From: Pseudomaricurvus alcaniphilus
GTDB lineage: Bacteria > Pseudomonadota > Gammaproteobacteria > Pseudomonadales > Cellvibrionaceae
Assembly: GCF_011440395.1 (NCBI RefSeq)
Contig: NZ_JAAOIX010000007.1
Span: forward strand, 228,710-292,709
Reading direction: 5' to 3'
DNA: 64,000 nucleotides
Shown: in pieces, positions 54,642-63,295 of the stretch
Numbering within the stretch: the first letter of the stretch is position 1
How the letters are laid out: each line of letters begins with the position of its first letter
Program-made: the position numbers and the translations under genes
Notes under the pieces: model-generated
The model's database searches: none
Told to the model about the DNA's origin: nothing
Seen by the model: the letters and a program-made list of their open reading frames with translations, nothing else

Positions 54642-56855
54642 TCAGGGCCACTGCACCGTCAAGGAGACAAATGCCCGGCGGCCAAACTCGTTATTGTTTT
54701 GAAATTCGAGATATGTGTCCTTTGCCGCATTTTGCACCGTCAGGTTCAACTCCGCCTCGCTAGCCCCCCAGCGCCAGGTTTTTGCCACCGTCATATCCAG
54801 CCTGGTATGGCTGTCCACGTCCGTACCACTGCGCCATTTGACCTCATCTTCATAGCGCAGATAACTGCCAAAGCGCCAGTTTTGTGGCAATTTGATGCTG
54901 TACAACAGCCCGCCCGACTTGCGCGGCACACTCTTCGGATCCAGGCTGACATAGTCGGGTTTGTTCATCCGCCAGGCCCGTTCGCTATCCATTTCAAAAT
55001 AGGCATAGTCCAACCGCAGCCAACTGCGGGCGTCGATTTTCCAGGTCAACTGCGCTTCCATGCCCTCCAGGTCCCAGCGGGCGGTATTAGAGAACACCCC
55101 TACTTTTGGGTCCAGCGGTGCACCGTCTTCACCGTTGACAAAAAAATCCGGGCAATAGGCTTCAACCAGTGGTGCCACCCGCGGATCGGGGTTGGGGTCA
55201 GCACAGACATCAGCGTAGGCGTCAACCCGGTCGATACCGTAGCGCATCTGCTCGCGCAGCAATTTAATATCCAACCCCAGGCGACCCTCGAACGCGAAGT
55301 AATAGTAGCCAACCTCAAAGGTGTCGACTCGCTCCGAGCGAATGTCCGGATCGGAAATTTGTACCAGGTCGATCAGATCACCATCGGCAAAGCGCAGGGT
55401 CCAGAGGCGATCTGACTCCAGCAGCGCCGGCTGTCGGTAGGCGCGGGTGACACTGGCACGCAGGTGGTGATTGGGGTTGATATGGTAATTCAGGGCCAGC
55501 CGCGGCGACAGCTCAGGGTCGAAACCGTTATTGTCCTCCAGCATAAATCCGGCATTCAGCACCAGTGGCGGGATCAACTCCCACTCCAGGTTGGCGAATA
55601 GATAGTTTACCGCCGTGTCGACACCGCCCTCGACGAAAGTACCGTCGTGGATCCTGTCCATGCGGGTACCCAAGCCCCAGACCACGTGACTGCCGTAACT
55701 GAGATCCAGGTGATGCTCCAGCTCCAGGCTGAACACCGAGAAATCGCGTTCGCCGGCTTCCAGCTCCAGCGCTTCATCGACGTGGCCTTGCAACACCTCG
55801 AATCCCGGCTGCATGCCTAACTGCGGTATCAACTCCGGCGGCACCGGTGCCCCCAATGCGTCCGACAACAACCCGGACAGCAGCTGTTTGCGCGAGCGCT
55901 GAAAATCGTAGTCGGAGTAGGAAACCCGCAGGTTAAAACGCTGCCGGTGCAGGCTGTATTGCCAATTGGCATTGAACCAGGCCGCACGGCGCTGCTCATC
56001 GGAAAACTCATCCAGGTGATCGCCGTCACCGACCCCAAACGTGCCCTTGCTGTAGCCGAACTCGGTCTCTATGGAGGTGGACAGGTCGGGGGTGTAGACG
56101 TTGTTGAAAACCAGGTGGCTGACATGGGCCTCATCATCGACCCCGCCAAAGCCATCGCTCTCCTTGTAGGCGGCGCGCACCTGCATGGCCATGGTATCGG
56201 TACTGAAGTTCTGCCGGGCACTGTTAACTTTGGTGCCGGCACTGCCCGCGCCCAACTTGACGCTGCCACCGCCTTCCTGCACCGGGTTGCGGGTGACAAT
56301 ATTGATGGCCCCGAGAATGGCATTGGAACCATAGGCGGGTACGTTGGAGCCGCGTACCACCTCGATATGGTCGATATCGTCGGGCACTATGCCCAGCGAT
56401 TCCCAGGCGACGGAGGACAGCTGGGGCAAGTAGACGGAACGGCCATTGACGCGCACCTCCATGCGCTTCGGGTCGCGGTCGCTAAACCCGTGCGGCGTCA
56501 CTCCAAAGGTGGAGCCGTTGGAGGCAAATACCTGAAAGCCCGGCACCAGGCGCAGGACTTCAGCGACGTTCAGGGCCCCCTGGGCGGCAATCATCTCCCG
56601 GTTGATAACGGTTACCGAGGAGGGCGCATTGGTGACGCTCTGCTCCTGGCGGGTGGCAAAAACCACCTTGGGAATATCGGCAGTCCAGGCGGCTTCCGAC
56701 AGCCCCTGATGATCGGTATGGTAGGCGCCGGCAGACGCGCTGGCAGCCAACAACAGTGCTGCGCTAAACCGCTGGCGGACAGCTGGGGCGGGGGGGGCGT
56801 GCGAGCCGTGGCACTGGCCGGCCGCTGTGCCAGTGAGAGTCTTGACTATTATCAT
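54642..56855 (-). CDS. TonB-dependent outer-membrane receptor
   Basis: 737 aa. Export region ends near ASAGAYHTDHQG, followed by a TonB-box-like PKVVFATRQEQ. Plug domain: APSSVTVINREMIAAQGALNVAEVLRLVPGFQVF, shown by APSSVTVINREMI and DIDHIEVVRGSNVPAYGSNAILGAINIVTRNP, then a 22-strand barrel ending LTVQWP. The first plug motif and DRDPKRMEVRVNGRSVYLP resemble receptors whose ligand is not iron. The last residue is Pro rather than the usual aromatic. AAGGA precedes the ATG. It is the first gene of a three-gene cluster. Confidence 0.9.
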   Translation of the reverse strand: MIIVKTLTGTAAGQCHGSHAPPAPAVRQRFSAALLLAASASAGAYHTDHQGLSEAAWTADIPKVVFATRQEQSVTNAPSSVTVINREMIAAQGALNVAEVLRLVPGFQVFASNGSTFGVTPHGFSDRDPKRMEVRVNGRSVYLPQLSSVAWESLGIVPDDIDHIEVVRGSNVPAYGSNAILGAINIVTRNPVQEGGGSVKLGAGSAGTKVNSARQNFSTDTMAMQVRAAYKESDGFGGVDDEAHVSHLVFNNVYTPDLSTSIETEFGYSKGTFGVGDGDHLDEFSDEQRRAAWFNANWQYSLHRQRFNLRVSYSDYDFQRSRKQLLSGLLSDALGAPVPPELIPQLGMQPGFEVLQGHVDEALELEAGERDFSVFSLELEHHLDLSYGSHVVWGLGTRMDRIHDGTFVEGGVDTAVNYLFANLEWELIPPLVLNAGFMLEDNNGFDPELSPRLALNYHINPNHHLRASVTRAYRQPALLESDRLWTLRFADGDLIDLVQISDPDIRSERVDTFEVGYYYFAFEGRLGLDIKLLREQMRYGIDRVDAYADVCADPNPDPRVAPLVEAYCPDFFVNGEDGAPLDPKVGVFSNTARWDLEGMEAQLTWKIDARSWLRLDYAYFEMDSERAWRMNKPDYVSLDPKSVPRKSGGLLYSIKLPQNWRFGSYLRYEDEVKWRSGTDVDSHTRLDMTVAKTWRWGASEAELNLTVQNAAKDTYLEFQNNNEFGRRAFVSLTVQWP

Positions 56856-56940
56856 TCGAAGCGGTTCCTTGCTGGCCTGCGTCTGCAGTTTTTATTTTGA
56901 CACAAATCTCTATTACTGGATTACTGGCACAAGACGGCGT

Positions 56941-57660
56941 TTATTGCGCCAAAACCTCGCGCTGAATCTGGTGCAGCTCGGCAATACCCTGCTTGGCCAA
57001 CACCAGCATGGCCGCAAATTCCTGCTCCGAGAAGGGCTCGCGCTCGGCGGTGCCCTGAATTTCAATGATGCCGCCGTCATCGGCCATAACGATATTCATA
57101 TCCGTCTCAGCGCTGGAGTCTTCAATATAGTCCAGATCCAGCACCGGCACACCCTCACAAATCCCCACCGATACCGCGGCGATCATGCGCTGCAGCGGTT
57201 CACCCTTGATACGGTCCTGGCGGCGCAAATACTCGATAGCATCCGCCAGTGCCACACAGGCCCCGGTAATGGCAGCGGTGCGGGTGCCGCCATCCGCCTG
57301 GATTACGTCGCAATCGAGCTTGATGGTGTTTTCGCCCAGTGCTTCCATATTCACCGCGGCCCGCAGCGAGCGACCGATGAGGCGCTGGATTTCTACGGTG
57401 CGCCCGCCCTGCTTGCCCCTGGCGGCTTCCCGATCCATGCGACTGCCGGTGGATCGGGGCAGCATGCCATATTCCGCGGTCACCCAACCGCGTCCTTCAC
57501 CGCGCATGAAACGCGGCACCCCGTCTTCGACGCTGGCGGTACAAATCACTTTGGTATTGCCGAATTCCACCAACACCGAGCCCTCCGCATGACAGATGTA
57601 ATTGCGGGTAATACGAATCTCGCGCAGGCTATCGGCGCTGCGGGCGCTGGGACGGGGCAT
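56941..57660 (-). CDS. rph: Ribonuclease PH
   Basis: 239 aa. Phosphorolytic 3' trimming of t[46 protein letters not shown] is shown by [37 protein letters not shown] and [15 protein letters not shown] are conserved, with the active Arg and Asp. [19 protein letters not shown] completes the exosome-like fold. Divergent from yicC across 117 bp, the conserved rph/yicC pair. Confidence 0.97.
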   Translation of the reverse strand: MPRPSARSADSLREIRITRNYICHAEGSVLVEFGNTKVICTASVEDGVPRFMRGEGRGWVTAEYGMLPRSTGSRMDREAARGKQGGRTVEIQRLIGRSLRAAVNMEALGENTIKLDCDVIQADGGTRTAAITGACVALADAIEYLRRQDRIKGEPLQRMIAAVSVGICEGVPVLDLDYIEDSSAETDMNIVMADDGGIIEIQGTAEREPFSEQEFAAMLVLAKQGIAELHQIQREVLAQ

Positions 57661-57777
57661 ATCAATTTCCTTGTTCAGGTGGCAAAATTGCTGCCATTAT
57701 ACCTGAACTGCCGCACACTCGGTGAGTGCTTCGGCGGACATCCAGCAACTAAATACCCCTCAGTAAAAGGACATACT

Positions 57778-58647
57778 ATGCCGCGCAGCATGACCGGATT
57801 TTCGCGTCAGGAAATCACTCTGCCCTGGGCGACCCTGGCTTGGGAAATTCGCAGCGTCAATCATCGCTACCTGGAAACGCACTTTCGCCTGCCGGAGATT
57901 ACCCGGGAAATCGAGACACCTCTGCGCGAGGACCTGCGCAAAACCCTGTCGCGGGGGAAGATCGAAGCCAGCCTTAATTTCCAGCTCAACACAGCCGACA
58001 GCAGTGCCGAGCTCGGTATCAATTTGCCGCTGGTCAAGCAGCTGTCCAGCTTACTGGATGCAGTGGCGGCCAAGCTCACCAACCCGGCTGCAGTGAACCC
58101 CCTCGAGCTATTGCAGTGGCCCGGGGTCATGAGCAGCGCCGAAATCAATCGCGACGAACTGCTGAACCAGGCCAAGGCCCTGTTCCAGCGGGCACTGCGC
58201 TCGCTGGTGGAGCACCGCCAGCGCGAGGGGGAGGAACTGAAAACCCTGATCGAACAGCGCCTGGTCGCTATCGAAACCCACGTGGCAGAAGTTCGCCAGC
58301 GCTTGCCGGAGATCCTCAGCCAACAGCGCCAAAGGCTGCTGGACAAGCTCGCCGCCCTCAAGGGAGAGCTGGATACCGACCGACTGGAGCAGGAGCTGGT
58401 CTACCTGGCCCAGAAAACCGATGTCGATGAAGAGCTCGACCGCCTCAGCACCCACGTCGCCGAGGTGCGCCGCACCCTGGAGCAGAAGGGCAGCGTCGGT
58501 CGCCGTCTCGATTTCCTGATGCAGGAACTCAACCGCGAGGCCAATACCCTCTCCTCCAAGTCCATCGTCACCGATACCACCCAGGCCGCCATCGAGTTGA
58601 AAGTGCTGATCGAGCAGATGCGCGAGCAGATCCAGAACATAGAGTGA
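57778..58647 (+). CDS. yicC: YicC family endoribonuclease
   Basis: 289 aa from the ATG at 57778 (MPRSMTGFSRQE). A long upstream extension of this frame runs antisense to rph and is not coding. YicC_N (SVNHRYLETHFRLPE) and DUF1732 (C-terminal VDEELDRLSTHVAEVRRTLEQKGSVGRRLDFLMQELNREANTLSSK, represented by VGRRLDFLMQELNREANT) are present and the end REQIQNIE is conserved. Acts on small RNAs in E. coli. Its 3' end is complete although an island begins just behind it. Confidence 0.95.
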   Translation: MPRSMTGFSRQEITLPWATLAWEIRSVNHRYLETHFRLPEITREIETPLREDLRKTLSRGKIEASLNFQLNTADSSAELGINLPLVKQLSSLLDAVAAKLTNPAAVNPLELLQWPGVMSSAEINRDELLNQAKALFQRALRSLVEHRQREGEELKTLIEQRLVAIETHVAEVRQRLPEILSQQRQRLLDKLAALKGELDTDRLEQELVYLAQKTDVDEELDRLSTHVAEVRRTLEQKGSVGRRLDFLMQELNREANTLSSKSIVTDTTQAAIELKVLIEQMREQIQNIE

Positions 58648-58674
58648 TCTCTCTGGATATTTCTAAGTATCTCT

Positions 58675-58700
58675 AAAGCCCCGGTATTCGGGGCTTTTTT
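58675..58700 (+). terminator. Intrinsic terminator behind yicC
   Basis: AAAGCCCCG (58675-58683) pairs with CGGGGC-TTT (58689-58697) over a 5-nt loop, and six T follow. It ends yicC transcription before the island. Confidence 0.92.
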
Positions 58701-58742
58701 ATTTCCAGGGGTTTCCTAACATTTGCCGATATTCCATAATAG

Positions 58743-58803
58743 TGGTTACCAGTGTGGTTACCAAAACCACTCCAACAGGAGGATCGAGCAAAAATGGTTA
58801 CCA
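58743..58803. repeat. Three TGGTTACCA repeats around the integrase start
   Basis: TGGTTACCA occurs at 58743-58751, 58755-58763 and 58795-58803. Each copy is itself symmetric (TGGT/ACCA). The third covers the integrase start codon. Candidate arm-type integrase sites or autoregulatory operator. Confidence 0.7.
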
Positions 58804-60008
58804 AAACAGGGCGTGATACCCGGGAGTCGCTTGGTGGTGGCCTTTATCGACGAACCAGAAGTGGAAAAACCTTCTATGAGCTGCGCTACACGGTCAATGG
58901 AAAACGCCGCTTCACTGCACTCAAATCGACTAAGCTAACCATTGCCAGAGTGGAGGCATCCAAACTAGTCACTCGAATTGCAGAAGAAGACCACGACCCT
59001 GTCGCGGAAAAACGCCGGCAAGGGGTTTCTCGCTATAAAACAATGGATGACGTTGCCGGGTACTGGAAGGCGCAAAACGGGAAACGCCTTAGGCACCCAA
59101 ACGTCCCAAACCGCCGATACGACAATCACATCGCCCCCTTTATTGGCCAGATAGCAATAGACAAGATCACTAGCGCAGACGTTGTCGCCATACTCGTACG
59201 GCTAGAAGCAACTCCTTCTGCTGCTAACAAAGTGCTTATTGACCTTAAGCAGCTCTTCAGCGCGGCAGTGAAACTCGGACTTGTCAGGAGCAACTTTCTC
59301 AGGGAGTTCAACCCAAGTGATGCAGGAGGCAAAGAACAAGCTCGTGAAAGGAGCCTCAGCCTGGTTGAGATTGGGCACGCTATGCACTCACTGCGGCGAC
59401 ATCCTGAGCGATTTACCCGGGATAACTACCTGATGCTAGCATTGCTATTCTGCCTCGGAGTACGCAAGAGCGAGCTTGCACAGGCTCAATGGGCAGAATT
59501 TGACCTTGCCTCTGGCGAATGGCGTATCCCCAAAGAGCGGACCAAAACTGGTGAACCAATCACGATCCCTCTGGCTCCAGCTGTAGTTGATTGGCTTAGG
59601 GAGCTTCACACCAGGGCCTTTGGTTCGGATTACGTATTCCCTAATCGTCGCGCCGGCTCGTCTGGCCGTCGCCATATGGGGGGCGATACGCTCAATCGGG
59701 CGCTAGCTGCCATGTTTGGAAAAGCCCAAGGCACCAGCCACCGCAAACCAGAGAATGTAATGGGAGATCTCAAGCCCTTCGTCCCGCACGACTGCAGGCG
59801 GACTACCCGCACGTTGCTATCCGAACTAGGTGTCGCCCCCCATATCGCTGAACGATGTTTAAACCATAAGCTTAAAGGAGTGATGGCCGTCTACGACAAA
59901 CACGACTTTCTGAAAGAGCGCCGCGATGCTCTGGCCAAGCTGACTGAACGAGTAGCGCCGCTGGTGAATGGAGAGTCAAACGTGGTGGAGTTGCCAAATC
60001 ATGGCTAA
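58794..60008 (+). CDS. P4-type tyrosine integrase
   Basis: 404 aa from the ATG at 58794 (MVTKTGRDTRESLGG), preceded by AGGAGG; an earlier possible start at 58752 lacks a site. The N-terminal arm-binding region has GLYRRTRSGKTFYELRY, then a core-binding helical domain (about 85-175) and the catalytic domain with CLGVRKSELAQ (Arg), KERTKTGEPI (Lys), HDCRRTTRT (His-x-x-Arg), RCLNHKLKGV (His) and MAVYDKHDF (Tyr). Excises and integrates the island. It ends overlapping the next gene by 8 nt. Confidence 0.93.
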   Translation: MVTKTGRDTRESLGGGLYRRTRSGKTFYELRYTVNGKRRFTALKSTKLTIARVEASKLVTRIAEEDHDPVAEKRRQGVSRYKTMDDVAGYWKAQNGKRLRHPNVPNRRYDNHIAPFIGQIAIDKITSADVVAILVRLEATPSAANKVLIDLKQLFSAAVKLGLVRSNFLREFNPSDAGGKEQARERSLSLVEIGHAMHSLRRHPERFTRDNYLMLALLFCLGVRKSELAQAQWAEFDLASGEWRIPKERTKTGEPITIPLAPAVVDWLRELHTRAFGSDYVFPNRRAGSSGRRHMGGDTLNRALAAMFGKAQGTSHRKPENVMGDLKPFVPHDCRRTTRTLLSELGVAPHIAERCLNHKLKGVMAVYDKHDFLKERRDALAKLTERVAPLVNGESNVVELPNHG

Positions 60009-60378
60009 GCGCAAACGGGGCAGGCCCCGAAAGACCGGATACACCCTAATCGATTATCGAAGAGCTATTTTGCTTACCTATGTGGCCTATTATCTGGATT
60101 CTGGGGACGTCAAATCAGCAAGTCACGCATGCCGAAAGATGGCCGTTAGGGGGATAGATGAACACTGGGAGCGGTATGCCTTAGGAAAATCCATCAAACG
60201 CCCATTGGCAGTATTTCTGGAGGATGAACTCAAAAATGCCAAGCGGTCAGCCTCAGCCAGGAAACTCGCTAACCGAGCACTATTGGTCGTTCGCAGCAAA
60301 GCACCGAATGCCTCGAGAGCAGATGCCGCCGAACTGCTGATAAATGACTTCGATAACCTCGCAACAAAACTCGTGTAA
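60001..60378 (+). CDS. Small basic protein with AT-hook-like start
   Basis: 125 aa from the ATG at 60001, overlapping the integrase stop. The N terminus MAKRKRGRPRKTGYTL contains an RGRP AT-hook core, suggesting DNA binding. The rest is helical with several Lys/Arg-rich turns (LEDELKNAKRSASARKLANRALLV). No known family recognised. Possibly a directionality or accessory factor of the island; inference only. Confidence 0.65.
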   Translation: MAKRKRGRPRKTGYTLIDYRRAILLTYVAYYLDSGDVKSASHACRKMAVRGIDEHWERYALGKSIKRPLAVFLEDELKNAKRSASARKLANRALLVVRSKAPNASRADAAELLINDFDNLATKLV

Positions 60379-60439
60379 ATAAATCACAAACCTAAAACAC
60401 CGGATTACGCTCCTCCTAAATCAACTTCAGGAGCATCCA

Positions 60440-60682
60440 GTGAAATACATAGAACCCACACCCGAGCAAAGACTTCAGGTCCTCAAAGCTTCTAACTCAA
60501 CTGACGGTCTCATTGATCGCCCGCAACTTCGGAAGATACTTCCAGTATCCGATCCGACGCTCTGGCGCTTGACTCAAACTGGCGAGTTTCCACCGAGAGC
60601 TAAACTAGGCCGGAAATGCGCCTGGCGCTTATCCAGTGTCCTGTGGTTCTGCCATCTGCTAGAGCAGGGTGGCCAGAAATGA
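60440..60682 (+). CDS. AlpA family transcriptional regulator
   Basis: 80 aa from a GTG at 60440 (AGGAG 7 nt upstream). LIDRPQLRKILPVSDPTLWRLTQTGEFPPRAKLGRKCAWRLSSVLWF is a MerR-like winged HTH of AlpA type; key pieces are LIDRPQLRKILPVSDPTLWR and FPPRAKLGRKCAWR. In E. coli CP4-57 AlpA activates the excision gene. It shares ATGA with the downstream primase gene. Confidence 0.88.
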   Translation: MKYIEPTPEQRLQVLKASNSTDGLIDRPQLRKILPVSDPTLWRLTQTGEFPPRAKLGRKCAWRLSSVLWFCHLLEQGGQK

Positions 60683-62712
60683 CTGTGCCACTAAACAACG
60701 ACCAATTCATCACAGCCGTATTCAAAGAAGATGCCCCATTCGCCCATGTAACCAGCTTCCCAGACGATCCCAGCAACATCGCCAACGGTGAGCACGCACG
60801 GTGCTGGGCGGGCAACTGGTTCAGCAAGCGGCCACCCACCCCCAACACCAACCAGTATTTCACCATCAGCACCTTCAACCCCGATGGTTCAGGCTCCGCC
60901 CGCCGCCAGAAACAGAACTTCCTGCGCACTCGCTGCATCGTGCTGGATGACGTGCGCGAGAAGCTGTCCATCGATGAGGCACGCAAGCTGCCACAGCCCT
61001 CGTGGATACTGGAGACCTCCAAGGATTCCGAGCAGTGGGGTTACATCCTGACAGAGCCCTGCCATGAGATGAGCCGGGTGGACAACCTGCTGGATGGGCT
61101 GGTCAACAGTGGCCTGTCACCCACCGGTAAGGATCCGGGGATGAAGGGGGTCACCCGCTACGTGCGTCTGCCGGAAGGGGTCAACACCAAGGCCAACAAG
61201 CTGGTCAACGGTCAGCCGTTCAAGTGCCGGATGCTGGAATGGGAACCCGATCGCACGGTCACCATGGAGCAGCTGGCTGAGCACTTCCACATTGATCTCG
61301 ACGCACCGCGGCACCGCGCCCGGGATGGCGAGTCAGCCGCTGACGTACCCGATCATCCGTTGCTGCACACCGAGCACATCCACATCAAGTCTCAACTGGG
61401 GCAGGGTCGCTTCGACATCACCTGCCCATGGGTGGGTGAGCACACCGATGCCGCCGATAACGGTAGCGCCATCTTCACCAACAAGGATGGCTCCATGGGC
61501 TTCAAGTGCCATCACGGTGCCTGTGAGAAGCGCACCGGTAAGGATCTGATGTTGTGGATGGATGAGCAGGAACCGGGATTCAGGGACCGGTATGGTAAGT
61601 GGAAGATGTGGGAGCTGAAGGCGCAGCAGTCTGACACACCGGAGATGAGTTTCATTGAAGGGCCGGCCACGCCATCCCCTTGGGGACGGATATTGGGAAT
61701 GGCCGCAAACGGAAAAAGCGCAGAAATGAGGTGCAAAATGCTAAACGACAAATATATTCTGAAAGATCTGGCAATACTCGGGCAATGGACGGTTTTTTAT
61801 GCGGGGCCTAATACCGGTAAAACCCTCATGACCTTGTGGCTGTTGAGCGAATCGATAAGCGCCGGGGAAATCAATGGCAATGATGTCGTCTTCGCTAACT
61901 GCGACGACAACTATAAGGGTGGGGTCGAAAAACTCGAACTAGCCGAGCGAGTAGGGTTCAACATGCTGCTTCCCGCAGAAAATGGATTTCGATCCGATGA
62001 TCTTATAGCTCTAATGCGAACATCTGTTACGTCGGGAGAAACAACTGGAAAGGTGATCGTGCTAGACACCTTGAAGAAATTTACTGATCTAATGGATAAA
62101 AAAGCATGTACCGAATTTGGCAAGATCGCTCGCGAGTTTGTTAGTTCGGGCGGATCAATCGTCGCATTAGCGCATGTCAATAAGCACCTTGATGCAGAAG
62201 GCAAGAGCATATACGCCGGCACGGCTGATATTCGCGACGATGCCGACTGTGCATTCGTCCTAGAACATCTGGGCAAGGAGCAGTCGTTCGACGGGAAAAC
62301 GACCCACACCGTTGAATTTCAGCGATCCAAGTCACGAGGAGATGTGGCGGATGCCGTGGCCTTTCAATATACCGAGAAGAAGGGGGCCGGCTATCAAGCC
62401 CTCATCGATTCGGTCAGAAGGATAGGGGACGAAGAGGCGAAGTCCGCAAAGGAAGCCGAGCTCCGCGCCAAACAGCAAGAGAATGATTTCGAGGTGATTG
62501 AGGCGATCAGGACCGCCATTGAAAACAACCAATATTCAAAGGGAGAAATCGAAAAATTCGCAATGGATATGGCTGGTCTGCCCAGAAAGCAGGTCCGAGC
62601 TGTGCTCGATCGATACACCGGCAGGCTCTGGGAGTTGTCGAGAGGCAACAACAACAAATATCTGTACTCGTTGATTGTTGCACCGAAACTAAAAATCATG
62701 AGCTTTGTTTAA
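60679..62712 (+). CDS. Phage-satellite primase/RecA-like ATPase (RepA-type)
   Basis: 677 aa from the ATG at 60679. The N-terminal part (1-250) resembles RepB-like primases with CIVLDDVREKL, WILETSKDSEQWGYIL and VTRYVRLPEGVN. A Cys/His cluster CPW to FKCHHGACEKRTGKDL is zinc-finger-like. The C-terminal part (about 350-600) is a RecA/DnaB-type ATPase with Walker A YAGPNTGKTLMT, Walker B GKVIVLDTLKKF and IVALAHVNKH. The first half uses G+C-rich codons and the second half (from about 61680) A+T-rich ones, which suggests a recombined gene. It probably replicates the island. Confidence 0.8.
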   Translation: MTVPLNNDQFITAVFKEDAPFAHVTSFPDDPSNIANGEHARCWAGNWFSKRPPTPNTNQYFTISTFNPDGSGSARRQKQNFLRTRCIVLDDVREKLSIDEARKLPQPSWILETSKDSEQWGYILTEPCHEMSRVDNLLDGLVNSGLSPTGKDPGMKGVTRYVRLPEGVNTKANKLVNGQPFKCRMLEWEPDRTVTMEQLAEHFHIDLDAPRHRARDGESAADVPDHPLLHTEHIHIKSQLGQGRFDITCPWVGEHTDAADNGSAIFTNKDGSMGFKCHHGACEKRTGKDLMLWMDEQEPGFRDRYGKWKMWELKAQQSDTPEMSFIEGPATPSPWGRILGMAANGKSAEMRCKMLNDKYILKDLAILGQWTVFYAGPNTGKTLMTLWLLSESISAGEINGNDVVFANCDDNYKGGVEKLELAERVGFNMLLPAENGFRSDDLIALMRTSVTSGETTGKVIVLDTLKKFTDLMDKKACTEFGKIAREFVSSGGSIVALAHVNKHLDAEGKSIYAGTADIRDDADCAFVLEHLGKEQSFDGKTTHTVEFQRSKSRGDVADAVAFQYTEKKGAGYQALIDSVRRIGDEEAKSAKEAELRAKQQENDFEVIEAIRTAIENNQYSKGEIEKFAMDMAGLPRKQVRAVLDRYTGRLWELSRGNNNKYLYSLIVAPKLKIMSFV

Positions 62713-62742
62713 TGTTACCGGAAACAAGATGAAACCCTACCC

Positions 62743-62913
62743 CTGGCAAACAGCGATCTAAAAATCTAGCAAACAGAGGAAAACTGGCGATCTTGGCAAA
62801 CTGGCGAACTACCCAATTAGTTACACCAAACCGGAATGTTTCAATGTTATGCCTTACAAATGCTTGCTCCCATTTTTCTAGATTCTTCAGTTCGCCAGAT
62901 CGCCGTTCGCCAG
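62743..62913. repeat. Iteron-like repeat cluster, candidate replication origin
   Basis: Short units related to CTGGCGAAC occur at 62743-62751 (CTGGCAAAC), 62784-62792 (CTGGCGATC), 62793-62801 (TTGGCAAAC), 62801-62809 (CTGGCGAAC) and, inverted, at 62890-62898 and 62905-62913 (GTTCGCCAG), with a partial GATCGCC between them. An A+T-rich stretch of about 70 bp lies between the two groups. Located directly behind the primase gene, as in P4-type origins. Confidence 0.6.
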
Positions 62914-62941
62914 AGGGGGGTACATCGATAAAGGTAAACAC

Positions 62942-62955
62942 CTTGGTACACCAAG
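62942..62955. promoter_or_regulatory. Palindromic operator-like site before the terminase gene
   Basis: CTTGGTACACCAAG: 6-bp arms CTTGGT and ACCAAG with a 2-bp spacer, 13 bp ahead of the terminase ATG. Regulator unknown. Confidence 0.5.
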
Positions 62956-62968
62956 AGGAAAAATACCT

Positions 62969-63295
62969 ATGGAAATGCAAAAGTACGACCTCAACCCTGA
63001 AGAGCAGCTGGCGGTAGCGAATTACATGAAATCTATGAATAAGAGCCAGGCCGCACGAGAAGCTGGCTTTTTGTCTGCGGCAGTATTCAACAAGCCCGCA
63101 GTGAAAGAGGCCATTAACGACCTGGTGAGGCGACGCGCAGAGCGGTTACTTGTCGGCAGTGACTGGGTGCTGAATGAGCTGGTGCGTGTGTATCACCGCT
63201 GCATGTCACTTCAGGATAGTGATGACCCACATAGCGGCTCTGGCGGGGGAGTATCCTGGGATTCCCGGGGAGCATTACAGGCGCTCTCACTGTAA
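62969..63295 (+). pseudogene. Terminase small subunit, truncated by insertion
   Basis: 108 codons remain from the ATG at 62969 (AAGAGGAA upstream). MNKSQAAREAGFLSAAVFNKPAVKEAI is the HTH region and the Terminase_2-type continuation (R-AERLLVGSDWVLNELVRVYHRCM, SWDSRGALQAL) is clear. The frame stops at GALQALSL because the left end of an IS66-family element begins at 63292, its GTAAGC creating the stop. The family normally continues for several tens of residues. Phage packaging protein; here non-functional or at least shortened. Confidence 0.75.

Noticed and set aside
56827..57777. 317-codon N-terminal extension of the yicC frame
   Set aside because: It runs antisense to rph; YicC similarity begins exactly at the ATG at 57778.
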